The position numbers were made by a program, and so were the translations under genes. The notes under the pieces are model-generated. The model ran no database searches and was not told the DNA's origin. It worked only from the letters and a program-made list of their open reading frames with translations. Shown one piece after another: positions 5,756 to 13,732 of a stretch of 15,630 nucleotides of DNA (within the stretch, counting starts at the first letter, position 1; each line of letters starts with the position of its first letter). Location: assembly GCA_052389755.1 (NCBI GenBank), contig JBQTHP010000228.1, positions 1 to 15,630 on the forward strand, given 5' to 3'. This stretch comes from JBQTHP01 sp052389755. GTDB lineage: Bacteria > Pseudomonadota > Gammaproteobacteria > Steroidobacterales > Steroidobacteraceae.

Positions 5756-6937
5756 TTAATCGATCACGCTGTTCAGTCGCGACACGGCAGGTGTTCGCCA
5801 TAGAGCCTTGCTAGCAAGCTCGGCGCCTTCCACCATTGAGCGCAGCTTGAGATACGCAATGTCGGGATCGACTGGCCCGAAGCCGGCAAATGTGCCAAAG
5901 CCGCAATCGCTGCCTGCGATCACTCGCTCGCGACCTACGAGGTCGGCGTAGCGACAGATTCGCTCCGCGACCAGCGCGGGATGCTCCACATAGTTCGTCG
6001 TGGAGCTGATCACGCCCGGGATGAGCACAACGTCGTCCGGTATTTTGCGCTCCCGGAACACCGTCCACTCGTGCGCATGCCGCGGATTTGCGGCCTCGAA
6101 CAGGAAGCCTCGTACCTTTGCCTTGACGATGACCGGCCACAACCGCTCCATCGGCACGTCGTGATGATGCGGGCCTTCGTAGTTGCCCCAGCAGACGTGC
6201 ATACGCACCTGCTCCGTCGGCACATTGCGGAGCGCCTCGTTCAGCACTTCGACGTGCAACGCTGCAACACTGAGGAATTCGTCGAGACTCCGGTTGCGAT
6301 ACATCGTGTGACGCCCCATCGCAAGATCGGGAGCATCAATCTGCAGCAGGATTCCCGCCCCGGCGATCGCCTCATATTCCTCTCGCATGGCGGCGGCAAT
6401 GGCCGCGAGATATGCATCCTGCGTCGGGTAATGGTCGTTCGGCTGAAAGAGTGCAATGACGCCCGGCGACGCAGCGTTCATGAAGGCCGCCATCGGCCTG
6501 GCCGCAGCCACGGCGGCCTGAAGGTTGTCGATATCCGTCTTAACCGGCTCCAGGCTCTTGACGTGTATCTCGCCGACGCAGCGCGGCCGCCGGTACTTGG
6601 CCGTGGCGCCGGTTTCCGCGAGCTTCTTCAGTAGTCGCGGGAACTCGACGAGGTCCTGCCCAGGTTCACGCGGCGTGTCCCCGTCGAAGCCCGTGACGCG
6701 GTCCTTGATGTAGGTCGCGTAGCTGATCTTGCTCATCTCGCCGTCGCTGACGACGTCGATGCCGGTATCGACCTGCCGTCGCACGACGTCGGTGACCGCG
6801 TCGCGAATCGTGCGGGCTGCGGATCCGTCGCTCTGCCATGCGTTCTCCTCGCGCGCAAACAGCACGTCGGTTACGGCCTGCGAGCGCGGCAGGCTGCCGA
6901 CGTGCGTCGTCAGGATTCGATCGACGCTGTGAAGCAA
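5756..6937 (-). CDS. MetE-core protein 1 (cobalamin-independent methionine synthase II family, 393 aa)
   Basis: This resembles the C-terminal catalytic barrel of MetE without the N-terminal half. The fold uses a zinc ion to activate a thiol for methyl or alkyl transfer, as in MetE and epoxyalkane:coenzyme M transferase. The four zinc ligands are all present: His247 and Cys249 (MHVCWGNYEGPHHHD), Glu281 (FLFEAANPRH) and Cys345 (IAGSDCGFG). Other conserved points are THVGSLPR (11-18), VVSDGE (62-67) and QIDAPDLA (199-206). The start is a TTG at 6937, only ten bases after the VOC stop, with a weak ribosome site, so it is less certain. It is the last gene of the six-gene leftward operon. Methionine synthesis is possible, but its place among uptake and CoA genes suggests a catabolic methyl or thioether transfer. 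The substrate is unknown. Confidence 0.87.
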   Translation of the reverse strand: MLHSVDRILTTHVGSLPRSQAVTDVLFAREENAWQSDGSAARTIRDAVTDVVRRQVDTGIDVVSDGEMSKISYATYIKDRVTGFDGDTPREPGQDLVEFPRLLKKLAETGATAKYRRPRCVGEIHVKSLEPVKTDIDNLQAAVAAARPMAAFMNAASPGVIALFQPNDHYPTQDAYLAAIAAAMREEYEAIAGAGILLQIDAPDLAMGRHTMYRNRSLDEFLSVAALHVEVLNEALRNVPTEQVRMHVCWGNYEGPHHHDVPMERLWPVIVKAKVRGFLFEAANPRHAHEWTVFRERKIPDDVVLIPGVISSTTNYVEHPALVAERICRYADLVGRERVIAGSDCGFGTFAGFGPVDPDIAYLKLRSMVEGAELASKALWRTPAVSRLNSVID

Positions 6938-6947
6938 CGGACGTGTC

Positions 6948-7484
6948 TCAGCGGTAAGTGTTGTTGGACGTGTGGTCTCCGGCGAGCCAGCGCTTGAGCT
7001 CCGCGTGCGCCTTCTTGCGTTGTGCCGCGTTGATCTTCTCGACGTCGGGGTGATCGAGCGTAAATTCGACGATCATGCCGTTCGGATCCGTCACGTACAC
7101 GGAACGGCAGTAGCCGTGCTCGAGCACGAAGGATTGCGGCTCCTTGTACCCGGCCGCCTTCAGCCGCCGCTCGATGCCGTTCTGAGTGTCCTTATCGACG
7201 TTCAGAGCGATGTGGTGAAAGGGTGTGAACGGTATCTTCGGTCCGAACTGCTCCTGATCTTCGGGCTTCGCGAACTGGAAGAAGGCGAGGGCGCCGCCGT
7301 CGCCGAGGCCGAAGAAGAGGTGGCAGTACACGCGCTCGGCACCGAATAGCTCGTCCTTCTCGCACCAGGTGGCGAGGAGCGGGAGGCCGATCACCTCTTC
7401 GTAGAACTTGCGGGTCGCCTCGAGATCTCGCGAGACGTATGCCGTGTGATGCAGCCGCGAGGGCAATCTTGCTGAAGTCGCCAT
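6948..7484 (-). CDS. VOC-family protein (glyoxalase/extradiol dioxygenase-like, 178 aa)
   Basis: This is a vicinal-oxygen-chelate fold protein with two beta-alpha-beta-beta-beta modules. Module one starts at LHHTAYVSRDLEATRKFYEEVIGLPL (11-36) and module two at FHHIALNV (89-96). The metal set would be His13, His91 and Glu140 (GMIVEFTLD), with RSVYVTDPNG (127-136) as the classic preceding turn. The family includes ring-cleaving dioxygenases, glyoxalases and epoxide-opening enzymes, and sequence alone does not choose among them. A charged helical tail (150-178) follows the second module. ATG at 7484 is 25 bp after the TonB receptor stop, and MetE-core protein 1 starts ten bases past its own stop, so it sits inside the operon. 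A small-molecule oxygenase or isomerase step on the imported substrate is the likely role. Confidence 0.88.
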   Translation of the reverse strand: MATSARLPSRLHHTAYVSRDLEATRKFYEEVIGLPLLATWCEKDELFGAERVYCHLFFGLGDGGALAFFQFAKPEDQEQFGPKIPFTPFHHIALNVDKDTQNGIERRLKAAGYKEPQSFVLEHGYCRSVYVTDPNGMIVEFTLDHPDVEKINAAQRKKAHAELKRWLAGDHTSNNTYR

Positions 7485-7509
7485 GCTCTCTGACTCCGTG
7501 TGTGCGCCG

Positions 7510-9717
7510 CTAGAAACGGTACGTGAAGTCGACGCCCCAGATCCGTGGCAGCGCCTTGAAGACGAAATTGTTCGTATAGCCCGGGTTCGGAAAGAATTGC
7601 GGGCCGGGTGACCACTCTGCGTTGTACTCCTCGTCCGTCAGGTTCTTCGACCACGCGACGAGCGACCAGGTGTCCGTTTCGAGGCCGGCGCGCAGATTCA
7701 GAATCTCGATCGGATCGCGTACGGTGAAATTGTCCGGGTACCAGTAGGTATCCCCGATAATCTGGAAGTCAGGGCGCAGGAAGAAGCTGAGCGAACCGGC
7801 CGAAGCAAGTGGGCGCCGCAGCTGCGCGCCGACATTGACGGTGTACTCCGAGACGAGCGGCGCCTCGTTACCGACGTCGGTCGCCGCGCGTCGCGATTCC
7901 TTGATCTCGCTGTCGGTGAAACCTCCGCGAACGTACAGGTCGAACCCATCAGCTACCAACGCCTGCAGTTCGATCTCCAGGCCCTGATACTCGACCTCGT
8001 CGAGATTGCCGAGGTTCTGCGTGCTCGTGTTCGGATCGAATACGAAGTAGTACGAGCCCTTCGTCGTCGTATGGTAGAGGCTCGCGTTGGTGCTCAGGCG
8101 GCGGTCGAGGAACTGCGCCTTGACGCCCGCTTCGATCGTGTCCGCGGTCTCCTGGTCGAAAAGATCGCCGACACCGGCAATGCCGGCAGTGCCCACACCC
8201 GTCTGGTTGAAACCGCCGCTGCGGAAGCCGCGGCTGTAGCCGACGTATGTCGTCACGTTTTCTGACGGCTTGAAGCGCAGGGTCGCTTTCGGTTGCAGAT
8301 CGTCCCAGCTTTCCTTGCGCACCTGGCCGGGAAAGGCGATGCCGACCAGTGGCGCAGGAATGAATTGCGCCGGCGTTTCCGTCGTGTTCTCGCGCTCGTC
8401 GCGATCGTAGCGAAGGGCTACCGAAGCTTCGAGCCGGTCGCTGACGTCGTAGCTCAGCTCGCCGAAGACCGCCCATGCGGAGTTGTTCTGCGAATCGGCG
8501 AGGAACGTAAACTGGGGTGCGAACAGCGGCAGTGGCGTGCGCTTCACCTCGGGTACGACGCCCATTCCGAGATCGAACACATTCCCCGTCGAGATGAATC
8601 GATCCGTGGCGATGAAATAGCCGCCCAGAATCCAGCGCAGCCGATCCTCCGCCGGCGAGGTGTAGCGCAGCTCCTGGCTGACCGCGTCGACGTCCAGAAA
8701 CTGATGCTGGGCCTGATCGGCGCCGAAGAACTGGAACAACACGGATTGGGGGATCGGCAGAAAGTTGAACTGATCGCCGGTGAGCAGCTCCTCGAGTTGA
8801 TCGTACGCCGTGATCGAGGTAAACGTGCCGCCGCCCACGTCGAAGTCCAGCTTCAAAGAGGCGCTGTACATGTCGCGCTCGTTGACGCCTGCATTGTTTA
8901 CCGTGACCGGCAGGCTCGTATCGTTGACGCTCTCGGTAATGTTGAAGTAGAGCGCCTGTGTATCCACCTGCGAGATCGAGAACCGCAGGTCCGCCGTCAT
9001 GCCCTCGCTTGGCTGCCACAGGAGCTTCAGCCTGCCCGATGCGTCCTTGAACGGGTCGGCTTCCTCGCCGAGAAATGCATTGTCGATGTAGCCGTCGGTG
9101 TGGAGATAGGAGGCCGACGCCTGGAACTTCCACGTCTGAGAGCCGGCGATCGGACCCCCCACGCCGCCGCGCACCGTAAAGCCAGGCCCGGAGTCGTAGC
9201 CGGCCATGACCCTGCCCGCGATCTCATCGCCGGGCTCTTTCGTACGGATGATCACCGCACCGCCGATGGCGTTGCGGCCGTAGAGCGCGCCCTGCGGTCC
9301 CTTCAGCACCTCGATGCTCGAGACGTCGAACAGCTCCTGGTTGAACTGGGAGGGATTCGCCATCAACACGCCGTCGATGAGCACTGCCACGGAAGGTTCA
9401 CTATTGCGCGCCTGGGAGATGCCGCGAACGACGATGAACGAGGTGCCCTGATTCTGCGTCTGCACCATCGTCATATTCGGGGTCAGGGCGATGAAGTCCT
9501 GCGGCCGCACGATCCCGGCGGCCTCGATGTCCTCTTCGCTGAAAGCGCTCACGGCGACCGGTACGTCGAGCAACGCCTCATTGCGCTTGCGCGCGGTCAC
9601 GACGATCTCTTCCAGCTGATCGGCCCCAGGTGCCTGGGCCTGTGCGTCGATCGACCCGAACGGCACCAGAGCCACTGTGACCGCACCGATCACCCATGAT
9701 GTCTTGTTGGTACGCAT
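7510..9717 (-). CDS. TonB-dependent outer-membrane receptor (735 aa)
   Basis: This is an outer-membrane active transporter. A signal peptide covers about residues 1-28 (TSWVIGAVTVALVPFGSIDAQA). A TonB-box-like EEIVVTARKR follows at 36-45. The plug domain runs to about 165 and includes DVPVAVSAFSEEDIEAAG (51-68), VVRGISQARNSEP (96-108), VAVLIDGVLM (110-119), IEVLKGPQGALYGRNAIGGA (135-154). The rest is a beta-barrel ending in the terminal aromatic signature VDFTYRF. The size and style are typical of substrate-specific receptors in sphingomonads and related gammaproteobacteria. ATG at 9717 is chosen for its signal peptide and GAGGGG six bases upstream; an earlier ATG at 9747 would precede the ribosome site. 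It lies ten bases after MetE-core protein 2, so substrate uptake is co-expressed with catabolism. The ligand is probably an organic compound, not clearly a siderophore. Confidence 0.93.
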   Translation of the reverse strand: MRTNKTSWVIGAVTVALVPFGSIDAQAQAPGADQLEEIVVTARKRNEALLDVPVAVSAFSEEDIEAAGIVRPQDFIALTPNMTMVQTQNQGTSFIVVRGISQARNSEPSVAVLIDGVLMANPSQFNQELFDVSSIEVLKGPQGALYGRNAIGGAVIIRTKEPGDEIAGRVMAGYDSGPGFTVRGGVGGPIAGSQTWKFQASASYLHTDGYIDNAFLGEEADPFKDASGRLKLLWQPSEGMTADLRFSISQVDTQALYFNITESVNDTSLPVTVNNAGVNERDMYSASLKLDFDVGGGTFTSITAYDQLEELLTGDQFNFLPIPQSVLFQFFGADQAQHQFLDVDAVSQELRYTSPAEDRLRWILGGYFIATDRFISTGNVFDLGMGVVPEVKRTPLPLFAPQFTFLADSQNNSAWAVFGELSYDVSDRLEASVALRYDRDERENTTETPAQFIPAPLVGIAFPGQVRKESWDDLQPKATLRFKPSENVTTYVGYSRGFRSGGFNQTGVGTAGIAGVGDLFDQETADTIEAGVKAQFLDRRLSTNASLYHTTTKGSYYFVFDPNTSTQNLGNLDEVEYQGLEIELQALVADGFDLYVRGGFTDSEIKESRRAATDVGNEAPLVSEYTVNVGAQLRRPLASAGSLSFFLRPDFQIIGDTYWYPDNFTVRDPIEILNLRAGLETDTWSLVAWSKNLTDEEYNAEWSPGPQFFPNPGYTNNFVFKALPRIWGVDFTYRF

Positions 9718-9727
9718 GGAGAACCCC

Positions 9728-10756
9728 TCAAGCTTCGAGTTGTGCACGTGCGATGCGGGCGCCTGCGACCATGGCCTGCATCTTTCCGAACGCCACGTCG
9801 CGCGGCAGGTACTTCATGCCGCAGTCGGGCGCAACGACGATGTCTTCGGCAGCGACGAATGGCAGTGCGCGGCGAATGCGCGCGGCCACGGTTTCCGGCG
9901 TCTCGACCTGCATGTCCGAGAGGTCGATGACACCGAGGATGATCCTCTTGCCGCGCAGGCGTGCCAGCACGGCGCAGTCGAGATTCGACTGCGCAGTCTC
10001 GATGGAAACCTGCGCACAGCCGCAGCCGGCCAGCTCCGGCAGAAACGAGTATCCGGGCGGACGCTGGTGAATGATGGCGGCGTAGCCGAAGCAGATGTGC
10101 ACGGCCGTCGTGCCGCTCACACCATCCAGAGCCCGGTTCAGCGCCTGCAGCCCATATGCGCGCGCCTCGTCCGGACGCGCTTGCATGTAGGGTTCGTCGA
10201 TCTGCACGATGTCCGCGCCCGCGGCGAACAGATCCTTGATCTCCTCGTTCACCGCCGCCGCGTAGTCCATGGCGGCGAGCTCCCGGCTGCCGCTGTAGTG
10301 CTCGATCTGCGCCTGCTGCGACATGGTGAAGGGGCCCGGAACCGTCATCTTGACCATCCGGTCCGTATGTCGGCGCAGGAATTTGAGGTCATCGACCTCC
10401 ACCGGGTACCGGCGCCGGATTCTGCCCACGACTCGCGGCACCGGATTCGGATGCCCGCTGCGATCGAGTGCCGCGCCGGGATTGTCGACATCGACGCCCT
10501 CGAGCGCGGTCGCGAACCGGTTCGAGTAGCTCTCCCGGCGGATCTCGCCGTCGGTGATGACGTCGAGCCCGGCGAGCTCCTGCGCCCGTATGGCGAGCAG
10601 CGTCGCATCGTTCTGCGCGTCGGCGAGCCACGGTTCCGGAATTCGCCACAGCTCGCGTGCTCGCACTCTCGGTGGAAAGCGCTCGGCCAGCCGCTTCCGA
10701 TCGATGAGCCACTCGGGTTGCGGATAACTGCCGACCAGTGCCGTGGGAAACAGCAT
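9728..10756 (-). CDS. MetE-core protein 2 (cobalamin-independent methionine synthase-like, 342 aa)
   Basis: A second, diverged MetE C-terminal barrel in the same operon. It keeps all four zinc ligands: His220 and Cys222 (AVHICFG), Glu253 (VSIETAQS) and Cys312 (VVAPDCGMKYLPRDVAFGKM). It also has LVGSYPQPEW (7-16), VITDGEIRRESY (66-77), PGPFTMS (140-146) and VQIDEPYM (184-191), all typical of MetE. It lacks the N-terminal folate-side half of full MetE. ATG at 10756 directly follows the TAG of the CoA-transferase gene with no gap. The TonB receptor starts ten bases beyond its stop. The HIC and APDC motifs are closer to true MetE than those of the paralogue at 5756-6937, so the two probably act on different substrates or in sequence. 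Folate-independent methionine synthesis is an alternative. Confidence 0.88.
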   Translation of the reverse strand: MLFPTALVGSYPQPEWLIDRKRLAERFPPRVRARELWRIPEPWLADAQNDATLLAIRAQELAGLDVITDGEIRRESYSNRFATALEGVDVDNPGAALDRSGHPNPVPRVVGRIRRRYPVEVDDLKFLRRHTDRMVKMTVPGPFTMSQQAQIEHYSGSRELAAMDYAAAVNEEIKDLFAAGADIVQIDEPYMQARPDEARAYGLQALNRALDGVSGTTAVHICFGYAAIIHQRPPGYSFLPELAGCGCAQVSIETAQSNLDCAVLARLRGKRIILGVIDLSDMQVETPETVAARIRRALPFVAAEDIVVAPDCGMKYLPRDVAFGKMQAMVAGARIARAQLEA

Positions 10757-11908
10757 CTAGCGCGCTTCCGGCCACGGTTGGTCGCCTGCGAGCGCAGCGC
10801 GAATGGCGGGGCCGTGCTCATCCAGCAGTGGCGCGGTCCGCACGGCTGTGGCTCGTTCGCCATCGAATTGAATCGGCGGGCGCACTGCCGAATTGCCATC
10901 GTGGGCAGCCTGCACGGGAACGATGATCCCCAGATGGCGCACCTGCGGGTCCTCGACCACCCTATCTATCGGATTGATGGGCGCAAATGGCACATCGTTT
11001 GCGCCCAGCCGCTCCGCCCAGTACGACAACGGCCGTTCGGAGAAGAGCGCGTCGAGCTCTGTGCCGAGCGCCTCGTAGTTATCGATGCGCTCCTGGCGAG
11101 TGCGGAAGCGGGGATCGCTGCCCAGTCGCTCGGATGCGATGGCTGTCGTGAGGCTCTGCCAGAATTTTTCGAGCGACGACAGGTGAATGGCGATCAGGCG
11201 TGCATCCGCGGTCCGGAGGATATAGGCCTGCGCGAGGCGCGGACGATCGTTAGATGTCGGCGTCTCGCCCAGCGCGAAGAATGCTGCGAACGGCTCGACT
11301 GCGAAGTGAGTCATCGCTTCGAGCATCGAGACTTCGACGAGCCGCCCGGCGCCCGTTCTGCCTCGCTCGAGCAATGCGCCGAGGACGCCGTAGGCGGCGT
11401 AGATGCCGGTGATCGCGTCGGCAAGCGCTGGGCCGAGAAAGCGCGGGCGCTGGGTATCGACCACGACGCTCAGAAAGCCACTCAGAGCCTGCGCCACGGA
11501 ATCGTAGCTCGGGCGATCCGCGTACGGGCCGCTGGACCCAAAGCCGCTGATGGAGCAGTAAACAAGTGCGGGATTGAGCGATCGCAGGCGATCTGCGCCG
11601 GCACCCAGCCGATCCGCGGTGCCTGGTCGGAAGTTCTGGATGTAAACGTCCGCTCCGCGAATCAGTCGCTCGAAGACGGCGCGGTCGTCTGCGCGCTTCA
11701 TATCCAGAACCAGGCTGCGCTTGTTGCGGTTGTAAGCCTGAAAGTGTGGCGAGAATCGGCCGCCCTGATAGCTGCGGTACGGATCGCCCTCCGGGCTTTC
11801 GACCTTGATGACATCCGCCCCGAGGTCCGCGAGCATCATCCCGGCGCAGGGGCCCGTGATGAATGTGCCCTGCTCGACGATGCGGATACCGCGAAGAACC
11901 GGTGTCAT
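10757..11908 (-). CDS. CaiB/BaiF family (class III) CoA-transferase (383 aa)
   Basis: This class III CoA-transferase moves CoA from a donor thioester to a carboxylic acid in the cytosol. Signatures are LRGIRIVEQGTFITGP (5-20), MMLADLGADVIKVESPEGDPYR (24-45), NRNKRSLVLDMK (60-71), YIQNFRPGTADRLG (89-102) and VYCSISGFGSSGPYADRPSYD (116-136). The catalytic Asp, which forms an acyl-anhydride, is expected to be Asp164 in GPALADAITG. The C-terminal part has NDVPFAPINPIDRVVEDPQ, also typical. The length is normal. ATG at 11908 is chosen because the conserved N-terminus starts there; the frame is open far upstream but overlaps the lyase gene in another frame. It lies 14 bp after the citryl-CoA lyase-like gene, consistent with activation of a substrate acid before carbon-carbon cleavage. 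Confidence 0.92.
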   Translation of the reverse strand: MTPVLRGIRIVEQGTFITGPCAGMMLADLGADVIKVESPEGDPYRSYQGGRFSPHFQAYNRNKRSLVLDMKRADDRAVFERLIRGADVYIQNFRPGTADRLGAGADRLRSLNPALVYCSISGFGSSGPYADRPSYDSVAQALSGFLSVVVDTQRPRFLGPALADAITGIYAAYGVLGALLERGRTGAGRLVEVSMLEAMTHFAVEPFAAFFALGETPTSNDRPRLAQAYILRTADARLIAIHLSSLEKFWQSLTTAIASERLGSDPRFRTRQERIDNYEALGTELDALFSERPLSYWAERLGANDVPFAPINPIDRVVEDPQVRHLGIIVPVQAAHDGNSAVRPPIQFDGERATAVRTAPLLDEHGPAIRAALAGDQPWPEAR

Positions 11909-11922
11909 GCGTGACCGCTGCG

Positions 11923-12729
11923 TTACTGATCGCTGCTGACGAAGCCGTCCGGAACCTTGCCGTCGTACTCGACGGCGGCGGCGCCGGCGTGCGACAAGAT
12001 GAAGCCGATCGGACGTTGCTGCTCCTCGAGCAGATGCGCGATGAGACTTGCCGTACGCGCAAGCAGCGGGACTCCCTTGAGCGCAAGGAGCGGGTAGCCG
12101 GCATCGAGCAGGACGGCGGGGATAGCGCCGGATACGTTCATGGCGAGCGGCTTGCCCGTAAGCTCGGGCAGCAGGCGCTCGATGAGGCGAGCTATCTCGA
12201 CATGCCGTCCCGCAACGCCCGACTCGCCTGCGATATCCATGAGCCGGCGCGCTCGGGGGTCGTAACCCTTGTGAAGGGGATGTCCATACCCCGGAACCGG
12301 GCGTCGGGAAGCGACGTGCTCCTGCAGGATGACCGTTGCAGCCGCCTCGATATTGCCGCCCGCTGCCCGCGCGAGCACCTCGGTCAGTAGCCGACCCGCC
12401 GCTTCGGCGGAACCGAGTATCACAGAGCCGCAGCCGAGGATGCCGGCCGCGACTGCGCCCTGCAGAGCCTCCGGCGCCGCGGCCAAAGTCATGCGGCTCG
12501 CCTGCACGCTCGGCACGAGACCGTGCTCGGCGATCGCGACGAGCGTCGCGTCGAGAACGCGCCTCTGTGCGACGGAAGGTATCTCGCCCGTCACGAGCAG
12601 CCACATATGTTCGGTGAAGCTGACCCGGCCGATCAGCTCGGTGCACAGGTCGCGTCCGCGCACCACGATCGTTTCGGCGTTCGAAGTGCTGATCGCCGTG
12701 CTGCGCGTCTTCTGTCGCCCGATCTTCAT
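11923..12729 (-). CDS. Citryl-CoA lyase-like protein (short citrate-synthase fold, 268 aa)
   Basis: This is a short citrate-synthase-fold protein like the lyase module of ATP-citrate lyase. Recognisable parts are AISTSNAETIVVRGRDLCTELIGRVSF (12-38), EHGLVPSVQASRM (68-80), VPGYGHPLHKGYDPRARR (145-162) and ARTASLIAHLLEEQ (224-237). His69 and His150 match the two catalytic histidines of the lyase module. The usual catalytic Asp of NVDG is Ser200 here (NVSG), so the reaction may differ from cleavage of citryl-CoA. ATG at 12729 fits the family N-terminus; it has no ribosome site, and a perfect 15-bp operator lies two bases upstream. It is the first gene of the leftward six-gene operon, 14 bp before the CoA-transferase. 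A CoA-thioester aldol or Claisen cleavage step is inferred; the substrate is unknown. Confidence 0.85.
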   Translation of the reverse strand: MKIGRQKTRSTAISTSNAETIVVRGRDLCTELIGRVSFTEHMWLLVTGEIPSVAQRRVLDATLVAIAEHGLVPSVQASRMTLAAAPEALQGAVAAGILGCGSVILGSAEAAGRLLTEVLARAAGGNIEAAATVILQEHVASRRPVPGYGHPLHKGYDPRARRLMDIAGESGVAGRHVEIARLIERLLPELTGKPLAMNVSGAIPAVLLDAGYPLLALKGVPLLARTASLIAHLLEEQQRPIGFILSHAGAAAVEYDGKVPDGFVSSDQ

Positions 12730-12730
12730 T

Positions 12731-12764
12731 TTTCGTATATCGAAATTAACTTCGGCATGCGAAC
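12731..12764. promoter_or_regulatory. IclR-type operator(s) at the leftward operon start
   Basis: TTTCGTATATCGAAA at 12731-12745 is an inverted repeat of form TTTCG-N5-CGAAA. A weaker version, TTCGGCATGCGAA at 12751-12763, has its centre 19 bp away. The first site begins two bases upstream of the lyase ATG, so it overlaps the leader or promoter. The same motif recurs at 12819 and 13733. Its length of 15 bp suits an IclR-family dimer, and an IclR gene starts 82 bp away. Confidence 0.65.
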
Positions 12765-12818
12765 ATGCTGCTGCCGGCCGCATAGGGCTGTCAAGAACAC
12801 GCGGGCAGCGTTCCCGTT

Positions 12819-12833
12819 TTTCGGATACCGAAA
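12819..12833. promoter_or_regulatory. IclR-type operator in front of iclR gene
   Basis: TTTCGGATACCGAAA is a palindrome with perfect six-base arms around ATA. It ends 12 bases before the ATG of the IclR-family gene and shares its form with the sites at 12731 and 13733. A TACACT hexamer just after it could be a -10 element. Autoregulation is inferred. Confidence 0.65.
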
Positions 12834-12845
12834 TACACTCGCGAC

Positions 12846-13655
12846 ATGTCACCGAGGAAACCGGCGGCGCTTCGCCGCGAAGTCATGGGCGGGCTCGCAA
12901 AGGGGCTCGAGGTCATTCGTGCGTTCACGCGCGAACGCGCGACACTCACGCTGACCGAGGTGGCTGGCGCGGCGCGGCTGCCGGCTGCAACCGCGCGTCG
13001 GTGCCTGCACACCCTGGAGGACCTCGGTTACGTGATGCGGGCTGGACGGAGCTTCGTGCTGCGCCCGAAAGTGCTCGAGCTCGGCGCGGCGTACCTCGAG
13101 TCGATGAACATCGAGGCGCTGACGAAGACCTATCTCGAAGATCTGGCGAGCCAGACCGGCGACTCTGCAGCGCTGACCGTGCTCGACGACACCGAGATCG
13201 TGTACGTGGCGCGCGCATCTGTGCGTACCTTGCTGCGGCTCGAAGCGCACGTCGGGAGCCGATTTCCTGCCTATCCCACATCCATGGGAAGAGTCCTGCT
13301 CGCTGGCTTGGCACCGGAGCACTTGGCGCGCTACTTTGAACGGGCGAAGTTCACGCCGCTCACGGATCGCACCGTGACGGATCCCGCCAGGTTGAAGCGC
13401 CTCATCGAGGATTGTCGGGCCGACGGCTACGCGGCGGTGGAGGACGAGCTCGCCTACGGCGTAGTGGCCGTGGCGGTGCCCGTAGTCGACCACACCGGGA
13501 CTGTGGTGGCCGCTCTGAATAGTTCCGGACACTCGAAGCGCATAACCAGGGCGAAACTGGTCCGCGAGCGTTTGAAGATGTTGCAGGACGTGAGCCGCCG
13601 GATTACCGCCGAGCTCAAAGGATTCTCGGGCCTGTCGCTCAGCGTGCAGCGCTGA
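12846..13655 (+). CDS. IclR-family transcriptional regulator (269 aa)
   Basis: This is an IclR-type regulator resembling the PcaR/PobR/PcaU branch that controls aromatic-acid catabolism. The N-terminal winged helix-turn-helix lies at about 17-70 (GLAKGLEVIRAF, LTLTEVAGAARLPAATARRCLHTLEDLGYV). The ligand-binding domain (about 80-255) has YVARASVRTLLRLEAHVGSRFPAYPTSMGRVLLAG and the family signature VEDELAYGVVAVAVPV (198-213). ATG at 12846 is chosen; no clear ribosome site is visible, and ATG 12885 is an alternative that would still keep the domain. It is divergent from the lyase operon with a 116-bp spacer holding two clear operators and one weaker one. It is probably activated or released by a pathway intermediate. 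Confidence 0.93.
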   Translation: MSPRKPAALRREVMGGLAKGLEVIRAFTRERATLTLTEVAGAARLPAATARRCLHTLEDLGYVMRAGRSFVLRPKVLELGAAYLESMNIEALTKTYLEDLASQTGDSAALTVLDDTEIVYVARASVRTLLRLEAHVGSRFPAYPTSMGRVLLAGLAPEHLARYFERAKFTPLTDRTVTDPARLKRLIEDCRADGYAAVEDELAYGVVAVAVPVVDHTGTVVAALNSSGHSKRITRAKLVRERLKMLQDVSRRITAELKGFSGLSLSVQR

Positions 13656-13689
13656 ACCATCCGCCGTCCCATGCGGACAGTCGTCCTGC

Positions 13690-13718
13690 TTGACGCAGCG
13701 GCGGGCGCTCCGTAGCCT
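13690..13718 (+). promoter_or_regulatory. Candidate sigma-70-like promoter for the rightward genes
   Basis: TTGACG at 13690-13695 and TAGCCT at 13713-13718 are separated by 17 bases. The -35 is close to consensus; the -10 is weak. A start of transcription near 13725 would place the operator at 13733-13747 just downstream. Only pattern evidence is available. Confidence 0.3.
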
Positions 13719-13732
13719 CTATGCGAAAAATA

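Noticed and set aside
8293..11914. Very long + strand open frames (468 and 745 codons) opposite the TonB receptor, MetE-core 2 and CoA-transferase
   Set aside because: They are antisense shadows of GC-rich coding genes; their translations are Arg/His/Ala-rich with no recognisable domain, while the opposite strand gives clear families.
11909..12646. Upstream extension of the CoA-transferase frame to 12646
   Set aside because: The extension overlaps the citryl-CoA lyase-like gene in another frame and has shadow-like composition; the conserved N-terminus starts at 11908.
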